The translations under genes were made by a program, and so were the position numbers. From the NCBI RefSeq assembly GCF_001949145.1, contig NW_019091609.1:212857-276856 (forward strand): a stretch of 64,000 nucleotides of DNA, given 5' to 3'. The notes beneath the pieces are model-generated. The model was not told the DNA's origin. It saw only the letters and a program-made list of their open reading frames with translations, and made no database searches. Of this stretch, positions 10,616 to 22,046 are shown one piece after another (positions within the stretch are counted from its first letter, which is position 1; every line of letters starts with the position of its first letter). This stretch comes from Acanthaster planci. Taxonomy: Eukaryota > Echinodermata > Asteroidea > Valvatida > Acanthasteridae.

Positions 10616-12975
10616 CATTACTCACAAATGTATATATAGCATGCCCCTCGCAAGAGCCAGACTTTTACAGTATCATGAAAAACAAGAAGCGCACACGCCA
10701 CCAGAAGACAGTTACAATAAAACGAGACAGATATTATAACAAACCACACTACATCACATGTCACCACATGCTTGCCAAACGAGACAAATTTTTAATTTAG
10801 TTTTAAGAAGACTGTGTGTTCACATTGCTAATTTCAGCTGGTAAATTGTACCACAGCGTAGGAGCAGCTGAAGAGAAAGCATGGCTACCTAGTGTAGCCA
10901 ATATTTTGCTATTAGAATTTTTCAATAAAACTCAACCTGTTGACCTAAGATTGTAATGACGCTGAGTTCTGACAGCAATTAACTCACTTAAATACATGGG
11001 AGACAGGCCGTGTAAACATTTTATAAAACATGAGTGAAATCTTAAAATCAATCTTAAACTTAAAGGAAGCCAGTGTAAACTGCTGAGGACAGGAGTTACA
11101 TTGCGCCATCATGAGAATTAGTAACCAGCCAAGCTGCAGCATTTAAATTTTTTGTAACTTGGACAACTAGCAATTTGGCAACCCATAGAGCAGTCCATTA
11201 TATTAATCAAGATGACTGGTTACAAATGCGTGGATTAAAATTGTAAGTGATCTTGTTGATAAATACTAATACATTTAATGTTATGAAGATGATAGAGAGC
11301 TGCAGAGGAGATTTGTTCTATGAGTAGACATTGACATATTTTTATCAAACCACGAACCAAGATTCCTAACGTGAAGTACTGGCATGGTATTAGATTCGAC
11401 AACAGCAATGGAAGGAATGTTGATCTTAGATAATTGTTGTTTCATCCCAATAAATTCTGTATTACTATCATTTAACATAAGTCTGTTATGAAACATCCAA
11501 GCTTTAACATCTGTAACACAGCTTTCCATTGCAGAAATAGCTTCAGTTTGATTGATAATACTATTTGTCCAATGTATCACCCTGTATAAGTATATGTTGA
11601 CTTATACTAGATAAATACGATACAAACCATTCAAGGGCTATACCAGATATGCCAAATTTAACATTCATTTTATTCAGCAAAATGGAATGATCCACTGTGT
11701 CAAATGCAGAACTAAGATCGAGTAAAATGAGAAAAATAACTTGTTTGAAGTTCATTTTCAACAGAACATCATTATTCAGCTTAATAAGTGTAGTTTCAGT
11801 GCTATGGTTTTTCCTGTAAGCTGATTGGAGAGGGGGTACAAATTACTAATGGTCGTGTAATTGTGAACCTGGTTAAGTACCGCCCTCTCAACCAATTTGG
11901 ATATATAAATGAGAGATTGCTAACAGGACGGTCATTTTCCAACAGTTTTAAATTGGAGTTACAAGGGATTCTTTCCCGTCCACAGGGAAAACACCAGATG
12001 TCAATGAAATATTAATGATTTAAGTAATGACTGGTAGCAGCACATCCATACAGTCCACAACAACAGATGTTGGCAAGAACGTTGAAATCACAACAATTTT
12101 TAAAATTCATTAAAACAAAAACAAGTCATCCCAGTTTTCATCTACATGTACATGCATAATACATCTTGGTTTATGTCATAACAAGATTTACCCAGATCAG
12201 AAGGAAAGTAGTTACAAAAATCAAAATGAGACTTTTGCCCCAGTTTAGGGTGGCCAAAAAAGATGAGAAATGCAAGGGGCTGGAAGTGAGCCTGGGTCTG
12301 TGTATCTGCAAGCCTGCCCGTTAACCACCAGACTTCACACCAACTTGGTCTCACTGCATTTAATCAACCTGGCTAGTCCTCAAATGAATGCTGATGATGC
12401 AAGCTCAACTAAAAGTATACACACTTGCCTTCATGTGCTTCTTAGAGGTCTCTGACACTGGGCCAAATCCCCTCAGCGAGGTAGCTATTACACACCACAA
12501 AACATATGGGCCGGTAAATAAATGAGTAGATCGAGAAGGTAGCCACATTGATGAGTTAATTTATTTGTGTGTTGTTGCAGTCCATGTGCAGATAACAGAT
12601 CTGTAAACTGTTTTATAGGATGTTAATGCTGAAAGACTGTCCATATGAATGTTGAAATGAACGGTCAAACGAGAAGCTATCCACAAGACTTGCAAGTTCC
12701 TCAAGGAAGGTACCAAATGAGGAAGACCCAGGCAGTGGTAAATAATCATGTAATGCGTTGAGGTACCATTACTCACCAACTCAGTCTCTAGGGCTTCAAA
12801 TGAACTGAAAGTCATTTCCCGTTTTCGGGTCTTAACTCTGATGGTATGTTGGTGCAACAAGCCAACACCTCCCCCACCTATTGGCTCATGGTATGTGAAG
12901 GAACGAGTATCAATTAGGAGTTAAACCAGCAACAATGGCAAGGTCATTTGAAGTTAGCCACATCTCTCCATGACA
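10616..12975 (-). mobile_element. L2/CR1-like LINE, 5'-truncated, decayed
   Basis: A non-LTR retrotransposon reading right to left. In order on the minus strand: an AP-endonuclease block near 12970-12480 (WLTSNDLAIVAGLTP, then RVKTRKREMTFSSFEALE and LLDLLIYRP), a reverse transcriptase block at 11761-11561 (LLDLSSAFDTVDHSILL, then SYLSS), an RT tail/thumb at 11580-11281 (CVTDVKAWMFHNRLMLN), and the usual C-terminal tail near 10840-11000 (ATLGSHAFSSAAPTLWYNLP). Gene order and motifs are those of L2/CR1-group LINEs. Stops and shifts separate the blocks and the palm between endonuclease and DTVDH is mostly gone, so it is dead. It lies antisense to TRIM37, upstream of the first visible exon. Confidence 0.85.
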
Positions 12976-14276
12976 AAATTGACAAATTCATAAGTCTTGT
13001 TCTTAATACTATGAGCAATCAACACGTAGAATCAAGTCAAATTCATTTGACAATGTTGTCTCATGTGAATTTGCAGCAGATTGTCATGAGTACTTGCTAT
13101 ATTATGGAAGCTTTTATGGCTTGATGGCTGGTTTCCAGCCACAGCAGGAATATTGTAGCACATGTTGTCCAGTGTGGAGAACTGCTTTGTATTTCCAAAC
13201 AAAGCCGTATAGCTCCAGCTGTTAGATGATAAAAGTGGCTTGGGCAAGCAAGTAGAGGACACAACAACAAAAAAACACCAGATCATGGCAAAAATCACAA
13301 AACTCATGGCTGTGGTTTGTTGACTGCTGTCAAAATAAATGCTTACTCAGTCTGTGGCTGCTTCAAGGGCCAGCAGTAGTAAAGAAATTTATGGATAGCA
13401 CACAGAAAAAGTGATAAATTAGGATATAAAACTAAAACTGGCAGAGAAAAAAAATGAGAGCTTGCTTCCATCTTGAACAGCACTCTCTACAATTATAGTT
13501 CTACTATAACAATGGGCAAGTGTCAACCGGTCCTCTGAACAGTGCAGATTATGTGACTTTAGTCACTTTTGGATTCGAGTTTTATCAACTCAGAATTGAG
13601 ACCCTTTTGGGTCATCCATATTTAGGCCCCAAAAAGTAGTTTTGCTTCTGATTACATGCCTGTCAAAAATAGGGTTATTAGGTCAAAAAATTAGGGGGGG
13701 GGTTGTGTGTGTGTGTGCTGATTTAATGGCATGAATGGTGACAAAAGCTACCAAAAAAATTGCCACAAAAAGTGATAGCAATTGCCTTAATCTCTGTAAA
13801 TACAATTGACGAATCTTAAGAATTATGAACAAATTATATCACTCTGCACAACGCCAGTCAGGTAATCATGATGGCAAACTGGCCAACAGTGTCCATGTAT
13901 CGTGAGGTAAGCGTCCATGATGCATCCAGACGAGTGGGTAATATTAACTAGGAAATTTTGTGGAAGCTTGCTCACTTCAAGTACGAACAAAACAATCTCA
14001 CATTAAACTTGTGAACATAGAAAATACACACACAGACAAGAGAATAAGTTTTGTAACTTGCAGAAATATTCTTGCAACATTGATGTTTTTCAACGTGCAA
14101 CTGTAGGGTTGTGTGCGAGTACGGCTATTGTAGTGTAATGACAGCTATTTGTATAGACAGATTGCCACATTTCCATCACCTGTTCTTTTGCATGGGCATG
14201 GTGGACATCAGGGCAGCTTTGCCAGTCTGTTGCTAATAGGAGATCACTCTTGATTCATAGCAATGCAGTTTCGGTG
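12976..14276. other. Unassigned, possible LINE 5' region, with G/GT run
   Basis: A minus-strand frame at 13032-13307 (91 codons) starts with a hydrophobic stretch but has no family I recognise. It lies where the 5' part of the antisense LINE would be. A run of ten or so Gs followed by (GT)n is at about 13694-13716. The rest is featureless. Confidence 0.3.
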
Positions 14277-14460
14277 CTATGAAAACGTCGGTAAGCAGAT
14301 GGGTAGCAGGTAACAGGTTATCACAAACATGTTGGTGAATTCAGCATCAAAATACACCAGATGATCTGTGGGCAGAGAAGCTATATACTTATCGGCTACA
14401 GTTGACAAAGTAGTTGCATGAAGGTTGAACATTTCGTCCTGAAAAAAAAAATAGCTTAGA
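14277..14460 (-). mobile_element. Small LINE-like fragment (antisense)
   Basis: The minus-strand frame contains DEMFNLHATTLSTVADKYIA, which resembles the linker after the endonuclease of L2-like LINEs, where a phrase such as TLSTLLDKHAP is usual. A polypyrimidine-AG sits just before it on that strand, so a host exon is the alternative. Short, with weak support. Confidence 0.3.
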
Positions 14461-14461
14461 T

Positions 14462-14625
14462 CTTCTACCAATTAATTTTGGATTTTGCCCTTCCCGGCGT
14501 GTATTTAACACTGTATACTCAGTGCATGCCCTCGAAAAGAAAACCACAAGCGAACTCGGGCGGGACTCAAACCCGCAACCTCTTGCTTACCAGTGCAGAC
14601 TTCTACAAAGTCATTTGACTCAGGT
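14462..14625 (-). mobile_element. tRNA-derived SINE, copy 1
   Basis: Read on the minus strand, the segment contains GGTTTGAGTCCCGCC, a good RNA polymerase III B box as in tRNA T-arms. It is preceded by tRNA-like sequence with no complete cloverleaf and followed by a body shared with 35645-35830 (for example the + strand words ttttggattttgccct and ttaacactgtat). This makes it a SINE rather than a tRNA gene. Its partner machinery would be a LINE. Confidence 0.65.
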
Positions 14626-14676
14626 AGGGATATATTAATGTATTGTTTTGTCATATTAAGCAATAGTTTGGTCACA

Positions 14677-15120
14677 TTAACCACTTTACGCAGGGTAAAA
14701 AATTCTCTTGAATTGCAGGCTGCCGGGCGCTTTTTAATGATTTTGATCTGACATTCGTATTAACTATACTTTTATAGGAAAAAATCACCCAAGAAATGCA
14801 TGCCATGTAATGCGAGTCAAAAGGTAGTGAAGCGTGGCCAGTTGCTTAAAAAAATACCATTGTTATGTTGATAATGGTGTTACATAACAGCTTCTTTATT
14901 CGCCCTCAGCCCTGCCAGGAACAACAAACAGTGAGCAGGCTGGGCGACGCGTTCGTCGGCCAGGCTGGCCTTGGACGCTGTGGTACTTCATGCCATTGTA
15001 CTTCACAATAGGAGGTTTACAGCCTATGGTGACTCATAGCAGTCAGTCCGTACCCCACATAAGTCTGTGTGGATCAGAAAAATGTGGCCCATATGGGGTC
15101 AACCGGCGCTAAGTGGTTAA
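14677..15120. mobile_element. TTAA-flanked MITE (CCACTT family, diverged)
   Basis: A 444-bp non-coding element bounded by TTAA at 14677-14680 and 15117-15120. The inverted ends begin CCACTTTACGC and CCACTTAGCGC. TTAA duplication and this end type suggest piggyBac-like mobilisation. It lies at the edge of the antisense LINE piece at 15121-15990. It resembles the elements at 16857-17424 and 44497-44954 at the ends, but the interior differs. Confidence 0.7.
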
Positions 15121-15990
15121 GCAGTTTCTTTTGATTCTTGCCATTTTCCAGTATCATATTGGAGTAACATGTGCTACAAGCATTATTCATCATGAAAAGA
15201 GTTCTTTTGTGGGTCAGTTTGCTTCTCTCATGATCATGAGGCAACTTATTTTGACTCATCGCTCTTCTACTTTTTTCCATTCCCTCTTTTCTTTCCTAAT
15301 TTCATTGTTGGCCAAAGGCACTTTTGGATGTAAATGCAAGTGTAAATTTTCAACAGTGTCTTTCATAAATGATTCACTATTCACCTTTGCAGAAATGTTT
15401 CTTGTGGAATGTGATGGTTTACTGCAATTAAGCAAGCACATTAGTGAATAATGATCTGTTACAAGAAAACTTGACCGTGGGTAGCCAAAGGTATTGTCAT
15501 CTGGTTCAAGTGATATAATTAGGTCAAGTGTGTGACATTGGGCCAGTTTGTTTCACATGGATTTTGATGGTGTTGTTGGTTCACTGATACCAAAACCCTG
15601 CTAATGTGTGGAGCAAACCAGCGATGGGATCAGTGAACAAGATCCAGATCCATGTGAAACAAACTGGCCCCATGTACGTACTAAAGTCAACATACTGGAC
15701 ACAACCGATCAAGGTAGTGAAAGACATCGAATCAGAACCCTCAGTGACATCAACATAAGCATTAATATCTCCCGTAAATACAACTGGTATACTCGGTAAT
15801 ACTACATAGCACATTTTCTTGTATAAAATTGCTGAATTCAGAGATAAATGCAGAATATGAAACATGATGCTTGTCAGATTATGGGGGCTGTACATGTAAA
15901 TGTTATACAAATTAGTTACATGGCACAAGGTATTCGGCTTATTAAAATGAAACATGTGGACATGTATATTCATTTATGTCCACCACAGGC
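15121..15990 (-). mobile_element. L2-like LINE endonuclease/RT-linker fragment
   Basis: On the minus strand 15973-15581 encodes a decayed AP-endonuclease block (PVVFTGDINAYVDV followed by SDSMSFTTLIG, the catalytic GD-N motif region). 15441-15074 encodes the basic linker before the RT (NEIRKEKREWKKVEERRAMS). Both match the layout of L2-type LINEs, and the frames are interrupted. It is cut at 15120 by the TTAA MITE. A strong inverted repeat lies inside (15540-15670). Confidence 0.75.
15540..15670. repeat. Perfect 23-bp inverted repeat within the LINE piece
   Basis: Arms 15540-15562 and 15648-15670 are perfectly complementary (GGGCCAGTTTGTTTCACATG...). A second nested 10-bp pair lies at 15579-15588 and 15629-15638 (GTTCACTGAT/ATCAGTGAAC). 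It looks like a local inverted duplication of part of the LINE. Confidence 0.8.
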
Positions 15991-16112
15991 AACTTCCCTT
16001 GTAAAATACACATTGCCAGATCATGTGTCCTTTTTGTTAAAATCCACAAAGCACTTCAGTGTACATTTTGCTTGGTTTTCGATGAACAGGTCAGAAAAAT
16101 TCACTTACGCAG

Positions 16113-16282
16113 GAGACAGAACTGTTAGAGTCTCTGCTGCAGGAGGTGGAACATCAGTTGCGATCTTGCACTAAGAGCGAATTAATTGCCAAGAGTGGTG
16201 AGCTTTTACAGATGTTTACCCAGGTACATCGTAAGCCAATGGCGTCCTTTGTTACTGCACCTGTCCCTGCTGATTTCATGAG
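16113..16282 (+). CDS. TRIM37: TRIM37 internal exon: end of coiled coil
   Basis: This exon encodes about 56 residues starting [19 protein letters not shown] and including [19 protein letters not shown]. They align nearly residue for residue with vertebrate TRIM37 between its coiled coil and MATH domain (around human residue 200 onward). TRIM37 is a TRIM-family E3 ubiquitin ligase. In vertebrates it works in centriole assembly control, peroxisomal import and histone H2A ubiquitination. An acceptor (tacgcag) precedes 16113, and a donor (AG|gtgaga) follows 16282 with the junction in phase 2, completed by the next exon. The RING and B-box exons were looked for upstream and are not in the window. 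Confidence 0.93.
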
Positions 16283-16724
16283 GTGAGACTTTCTATTTTG
16301 GGGGGTTGGGCTATAATGGGATGCACAATGGATGGTATTCAAGAATTGTGATTTTCCCGGTCTGTGTGGAACACAGTAACACGTTGATAACAGAGTTTTC
16401 TGCAAAATGGAAGTAGTTCAGTAGTGGTAAAGAGTGTTTATCTTTAAATGTTGGTGGCATTTTTGTCAAAGGTTGCATGATTTAAGTTGTGTGCTCAATC
16501 TATCAAAACTAATAATTTGCATTGTTGTAAAATTTATTAATTAGTTCATATTGAGGTACATACACATTTACGCATATTTGAAATGAAGTAAAAGGATTTA
16601 TAAATGTTTTCAAAATCTGAGAAGATTGGCAACAAAATGTTTTTGGTGGCTTGTGGCAGTCAATAAGATAATGGTCTCTATAACATTGAAAATGTAGTCA
16701 TTGTGATGTTTTGGTTTATTGCAG

Positions 16725-16775
16725 TGAATTGGTACCTGCTTATGATAGCAGTAGATTTGTCCTTAATGCTTTTGC
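16725..16775 (+). CDS. TRIM37: TRIM37 internal exon: linker into MATH
   Basis: A 51-nt exon between attgcag and gtaagta. With one base from each side it encodes SELVPAYDSSRFVLNAFA, matching vertebrate SELVPSYDSATFVLENFS. It begins in phase 2 and ends in phase 2, agreeing with both neighbouring exons. It holds the first strand of the MATH (meprin and TRAF-homology) domain. The identification is firm because both flanking exons continue the same protein. Confidence 0.92.
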
Positions 16776-16856
16776 GTAAGTACTTTCGCCTGTTTTGGAA
16801 TGTTAAAATGTTGAAGAAAGAAGAGCCTATGTAGATATCCAGTACTTGAACACATT

Positions 16857-17424
16857 TTAACCACTTCCTGCCGGGGGCTCCGAAATTGGAGACGTATGGT
16901 TTATACATGTATGTGTGGCCGGGGTCTCCGAACTCGGACAAAGGAAACAGGGCCCTGTAACAAAAGACCAGGCTGCTGGCATTACCGACATTTTTCACTC
17001 TCAAAAGCCTTGTTTTGAAACCGTATACTAGGGTTTGGGCATTGAGAGTTAGCGGATTACCACCGGGGACAAAAGCACTCCACCACCGCAACAATGAGCC
17101 ACACAGCACCGCGGCACACTAATCTGGCCCCTATTGAAAATAGGTCAGCAGTGCACTGAGCCAGGTTCGTGAACAAAAGACAGTTACACAACACCGCACA
17201 ATCTGGGCTCTGTTTACAAGGCTGCAGGTCTGGCTGAAATACTCGGACTTCAATGAAGGTCACCTATCAACTTAGAGTAGTGCCTAAAGATTACTTCATG
17301 CGGCTATAAACGACCGTTAAATGGAATGATGAATTTTTGAAGGATTTTTAGAACGGAAAAAATGATTGTCATGCCGGCCCAGGATCATCAACATTGAAAA
17401 AATGCCCCGGCATGAAGTGGTTAA
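16857..17424. mobile_element. TTAA-flanked MITE (CCACTTCCTGCCGGG family), copy 1
   Basis: A 568-bp non-coding element with TTAA at 16857-16860 and 17421-17424. The inverted ends are CCACTTCCTGCCGGGG and its complement CCCCGGCATGAAGTGG. The interior from about 17040 to the end is closely similar to 44575-44954 (for example attaccaccggggacaaaag), so the two are copies of one family. TTAA target duplication suggests a piggyBac-like source. It sits in the small intron between TRIM37 exons 16725-16775 and 18834-18915. Confidence 0.82.
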
Positions 17425-18369
17425 CGTATGATTATTAAAGTTTCAGCACCAACATGCACAGTGATTTAAAAAATGTACTCTGAAATTAATATTTTCGTTA
17501 CATGAACAGCCTTTTGTAAAAGGTACTCAAGGATAAGTGTGTGCTCTTGTGTGTTTACAGTTCAGTTGAATAGCTTTGTTGAACATAGGCTCTTTCACAC
17601 AAGTGCCAAAAATGGGTCCTTTGCAATGAAATTGCCTCAGTGTCACAATTGGAACCATTACTAATGTTCACCTTTGGCTTTGCTGTTGCCACCATTCAAA
17701 ATGACAGTCTTCAAAACTATACTGCCCATGAATAATAGTCTTTTTGCCATCTGGTCCTGTGCACGTGATGTCCATGGGATGGGAACCAGATCTATGAAGT
17801 TTGGGCCTTCTCCTTCGGAGTCACAAATGCCAAAACACAAACTGGGCTTAACTTTCCCTGTTCAAAAAATGTCCTTTAGAGCCTCAAATAAGACAAAAAA
17901 GGGGGAAACATTTTTGTCACAACAATTTTTTGTGTGAAAGGGCTTGATATGGTCTGTTTCTGAATCAAATGCTTATTAATAAAAATAATCCACACTGGTC
18001 GGAGGCAACAAGGCTTTTACTAACTGACAGTGAAAATCATGCTGCCGATATGTCTACTTGTGAGTCCAATGAACAAAAAATGCCCAAGATTGTCTCAAAA
18101 TCTAGAATACAAACTCGACAATATGAAATCTGGAAGATAGGCAGATGCATAGTTGGGGCAGTCTCCAATGCTTTAGTTGTCACTGAATTAGACAAAAATG
18201 TTCATGGAAACTTGCAAGAAAGCACAGGCATATATGGCATTAGAATTGCTGGTGCCCTCTAACGTCACCATTCAAAGAATATTGTAGTACCATTGAAACA
18301 GACTTAAATGCTGGAAAACGAGGGATGCTTGCTAGCGTGCTGCACTGGACCATGTGAAAGCTTTTCACA
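17425..18369. other. Intron sequence, nothing recognised
   Basis: TRIM37 intron. The open frames at 17674-17937 and 17969-18262 have ordinary chance composition, no motif and no splice context. Confidence 0.5.
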
Positions 18370-18660
18370 ACGATTGAAAATGATTTCCCACTTGAGAGTG
18401 AAAAGGCTTAAAAATATTTTCCCCCTTGTGAGACAATCTATGAGAATCCTTTCTCAGTTGGGGAAAATTTCCCATATGTGAGGAAGTCTATGAAATGTTT
18501 TCCAAATTGGGGGGAAAACGTTTGAAAATCTTTTTCCACTTGTGGGAAAATCTGTGAAAATCTGTTCCCTCTTGTTGGAAAATCGGTGAAAATGTCTTGT
18601 GTGAAAATCTGTTGAAGAATTTTTTACCTTGGGAAAAGTTTATCATGGTTGAAAATTGGC
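18370..18660. repeat. Degenerate tandem repeat upstream of TRIM37 exon
   Basis: About six diverged units of 40-50 bp. Each contains a phrase like tgaaaatcttttcccacttg followed by gggaaaatc. It ends about 170 bp before the exon at 18834. No coding content. Confidence 0.6.
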
Positions 18661-18833
18661 AATGAATTCCCTGTGAGGACAAAAAAAGGTCGAAGAGAAT
18701 TTCCCAATTTGAGGTTAATTTCAGTTGCAATGCACCGTACATGTAATTGTAGAAGGCTGAGTATAGCATGTTTCCTTTCACACTAACTCCATAAAATATT
18801 TTTCTACCTTGTTTCATTTTGGTGGTTGACTAG

Positions 18834-18915
18834 AGCTTTGCAGCATAAGGCAGATCCAGTGTATAGTCCTCCACTGATCACTTCTGGCCAGAACTGGAGA
18901 CTAAAAGTGTATCCA
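18834..18915 (+). CDS. TRIM37: TRIM37 internal exon: MATH domain strand block
   Basis: An 82-nt exon after gactag, before gtaagt. Completing the split codon it encodes [20 protein letters not shown] plus WRLKVYP. The vertebrate protein reads [20 protein letters not shown] then WRLKVYP at the same place. It ends in phase 0 and is followed by an intron of about 14.1 kb that contains the RAG1 N-terminal-like gene, DIRS fossils and satellites. Confidence 0.93.
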
Positions 18916-19029
18916 GTAAGTGTTGGTGTCTTTTTACCAGATTCTACTTTGTTGGTTGTCATGTGCACGGCCTTTTCCATCCATTTTTGTGGTATTTTTG
19001 TGATACAAATGTTCTTGAAGTCATGGTGA

Positions 19030-19365
19030 CCCCCCGAAATTCATCGGAACTTTGCGATAAATGTTAAATACAGAAAAGGGCTAAATTTCCAGTTTTAAAT
19101 TTACACCATTGAAGATCATAATATTTTCAATTTGTTCCTGCTGAATAAAAGTATAGGACATTTTGTTTGCCTTTGTTTTCAGCCTTATAAAATACACTCT
19201 CAAACTCCAGGCAAACAGCAGCGCAGACAGTCCGATCATTGCATACATTGTTGGTTCCTTAGAAGACCGCAGCCTTGCGTGCATAACTCTGGATACCAGG
19301 GATGTCCTCGGGAAAGTAAAACACAACATAAGGATTCCTTAGCTTGAACCTGTTGTTTTATTTAG
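19030..19365. other. Intron sequence with a possible small exon
   Basis: A polypyrimidine-AG at about 19166-19182 is followed by a stretch open in two frames to about 19340. It might be a first exon of the gene that follows, but neither reading shows a convincing motif. Confidence 0.25.
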
Positions 19366-21863
19366 GTTATCCTTCAATGTTTTTCAAGAGCCATGAGTTT
19401 CAAATTTCATCAGGAATGCAATTGATAAAATCTGCAGAGTTTTTGCAAACAGGATTAAAAATCACTCTACATGGATCAAGAAGCAAAATTCCAGAAGTTC
19501 GTGAATACAGAAAAGAGTTGTTTAACACGTTTGAAATGAGTACTTGGGAGGACAGTGCAGACCAGCATCCTCCAAACTTGTGTGACAGGTGCTGCAGAAA
19601 ACTAAGGCACAGTAAATCTGGAACAAGGTGTTACAATCTGTGTACTCTGAGTAACACACAGCACATTCAAAGGACTTGGCCGAAGCATACAAGAACAGGC
19701 AGATGTTTTGTATGTGATTTGCACAAGAAACAAACAGAGTCTAGCGTGGAAGACCATAAGCAACACAAGCCGCTGGCCTTTCTTTGCCTCTTCCCTTTTA
19801 CTGTCTGAGGAGAACAATTTTCAGCACTTAACTCTAAATCGAATCGAATATCCGGCAGAATTTGACATAATTGGCCATGAATGGGAGCAGTCACTTTTCA
19901 CAAGTGGCACATGTGTGCAAACACCATGCCAACACAATTACTGTGCAAAATATCTGACATTCTGTTCAAGCATGCAGGCAATGAGGTAATAAATTGTCCC
20001 ATATGCAATCACCAAACCAGATTCCATGATCCGGAAGTCCCAGGGTCCTAAAGTTTCAGCTGGCAAATCTGAATGTAATCTGTACCAGGTTCAACAGTTT
20101 TGAAAAAATTGAATGGTTACAGAACCACGATTGTCAGAAAAGCCCTGCCCAAGCACACTGAAGTGGCTCCACCCAACTGATTGCATGTAAGCCCTACAAA
20201 AGAGCAATTTGCATGTCTGGATGCAACAAGTGCAGCTTGCGCTTACTCAAACAACTGGCTGAAATACATGAAGCTGGAAAGCCAATTCCTAGCGAAATCG
20301 AAGAAGCCACTGACAAGTGGATATGGCACAAGCTAAAGAACACTCACCCATGGAAGGCTCCACCAATACGAACTAGAGGCAGAGTAAGTAAAGGCAACAC
20401 ATGTAAGTTGCCCATGTGTATCATAAGTAGGAGCATATCATGTTTGTTTTTCAAATCTTGGTGTTTGTGGCCAATGTTTCATTTGAATATATCTAGGTTG
20501 ATTTACATAAAATTCTCCAAAAAATTAATGTTATTTTTAGCAAACCCTGTGGGTTATGGTTAACATATCATGTAAGTAACACCCCACAGTATATTATACT
20601 CTACATGATGTACATGTAATGGCCAAGGGAATAAAGGAAATATTTACATCTGGGATCCACAAATTTGACTGTAAAGTATAATACTTTTACATGTACAATG
20701 ATGATGCATTTTGTTTTCCAGCCAGCTCACATTTAAAGAGTGACTGTGCCATCGAAGTCAATCAACAACATCACAGCTGCATATAAGTGACAGCGAACTG
20801 CCTAAATATCAGAATTCAGACTTGCTGTCAGCAAAGAGGCTGCTGAAATCCAGCATACTGATGAAATGTGCTGCCTGCCAAGCAACACAGGCGAGAACAG
20901 AACCGTGACAGCAGATGATGCACTAGCCATGATGAAAGATTGCCATGTGGGCTGGGACCAAATGAGGAAATTCAGAAGGTAAACATACGTGTAGATATTG
21001 ACACTTGATTCATTTCACAGTGCATGCATTATGAGGAAAAAGGAGAAATGCAGAAGTATTTGAAGTATGTGTGCTTTGCTGCATGCTTTTTTACATTCTT
21101 CCTTAATATGAAATAGATTTTTTTCCAGAGTAAAAAAGTTAGACTGCCTTAAAATATTGCACATTTCCAATGTCATTATTGCTTGTTCAAACAAGCTGTG
21201 ATAAATGTATTTCAAAGTTTACATTTACTTTCCTGAAAGTTTGGTATTTTTGTATTTCATATACAACAGAAAGGTATTTCATGTTTTCCAGTGTACAAAA
21301 ATACCTAACTGCCTTAAAATATTGCACATTTCTCAAGTCACTATTGCACGTTCAAACAAGCTCCAGAACATATATTTAGAATTGTACATATATTTCAAGA
21401 AAGAAGTCACATGGAATTTTTGTACTTTATATACAATAGAAAGAGATATTTGTTTTGCAGATACATGAAGAGCACCAGCAACACTGCAATCTGTTCCGAG
21501 CAGCAAATGAGAAAACAAGAAGACAGGCTGTTAAAGGATAATCTTTGTGGGGAGACTGTCGAATTGTTTTTTCTTCCCAGTCTGCATATTTCCCTAGGAG
21601 TTAACAAGAAACTCTTTGACATATATGAGAATGCCTGTCACAAGCTTGACGTACAGTTGTGCCAGATTCAGGTTCAGCATGAGGCAACTTTGGAATCATC
21701 CCCTACCAATTTACAGGAGCAAGTTATGGCTGACGCCAAGCGGCAGGAACAACTCCACAAGCAGCTTACTGAGAAATGTGAGCGCCTTGAGGAGGTTGAG
21801 GAGGAATTGCCCCTGCACATTCTCCAGAAGGGCTGTGAAGGAACATCAGCATTCAGCCAATGA
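19366..21863 (+). pseudogene. RAG1 N-terminal-like zinc/RING gene, transposon-derived, decayed (N-RAG-TP-like)
   Basis: Spliced-looking gene inside a TRIM37 intron, same strand. The frame starting about 19366 encodes STWEDSADQHPPNLCDRCCR, then after about 35 residues WPKHTRTGRCFVCDLHKKQ. The order HP-x3-C-x2-C ... W-x2-HT-x3-C-x2-C is that of the zinc region before the RING in RAG1. Next, 19850-20040 reads as a RING (PAEFD, TPCQHNYCAK, NCPICNHQTRF) with one frame change inside it. 20180-20383 (GCNKCSLRLLKQLAEIHEAG) ends at a gtaagt donor. 20722-20978 (MCCLPSNTGENRTVTADDAL, then GWDQMRKFRR) splices in phase to 21461-21863 (HISLGVNKKLFDIYENACHK and a coiled coil). The middle of the protein, where a transposase core would be, is absent, and stops interrupt the early exons. 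Known relatives are DNA transposons such as Aplysia N-RAG-TP. A host RAG1-like gene is less likely. It is dead or heavily reduced. Confidence 0.5.
21110..21440. repeat. Tandem duplication in intron of the RAG1-like gene
   Basis: Two diverged copies of a unit of about 165 bp. The shared core is actgccttaaaatattgcac at about 21142 and 21310, followed in both by a phrase ending gttcaaacaagct. It lies between the exons ending at 20978 and starting at 21461. Confidence 0.65.
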
Positions 21864-22046
21864 CACCCTTCAGTTAAGACAGAAAATAGAGCAACATGTA
21901 ATAACAACTGTTAACATCAAAAGCTCCTTATTTTCAAATTTTGTAGCGTCCTCCCTTTTCCCAGTTTACTTTATACTTTCTGGGGGAGGCTTTTCCATCC
22001 TGTGTGCATGTAAATACGTAATTTTACTTATTTTTATTTTTCGAAA

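Noticed and set aside
14194-14225. HGHGGHQGS-like reading that recalls the TRIM37 B-box phrase MHGGHTF
   Set aside because: The rest of the B-box cysteines are absent and no splice sites fit, so it is not the missing TRIM37 exon.
14540-14620. Possible tRNA gene on the minus strand
   Set aside because: Only the B box is convincing. No complete cloverleaf, and a second copy at 35.7 kb shares non-tRNA sequence, so it is a SINE.
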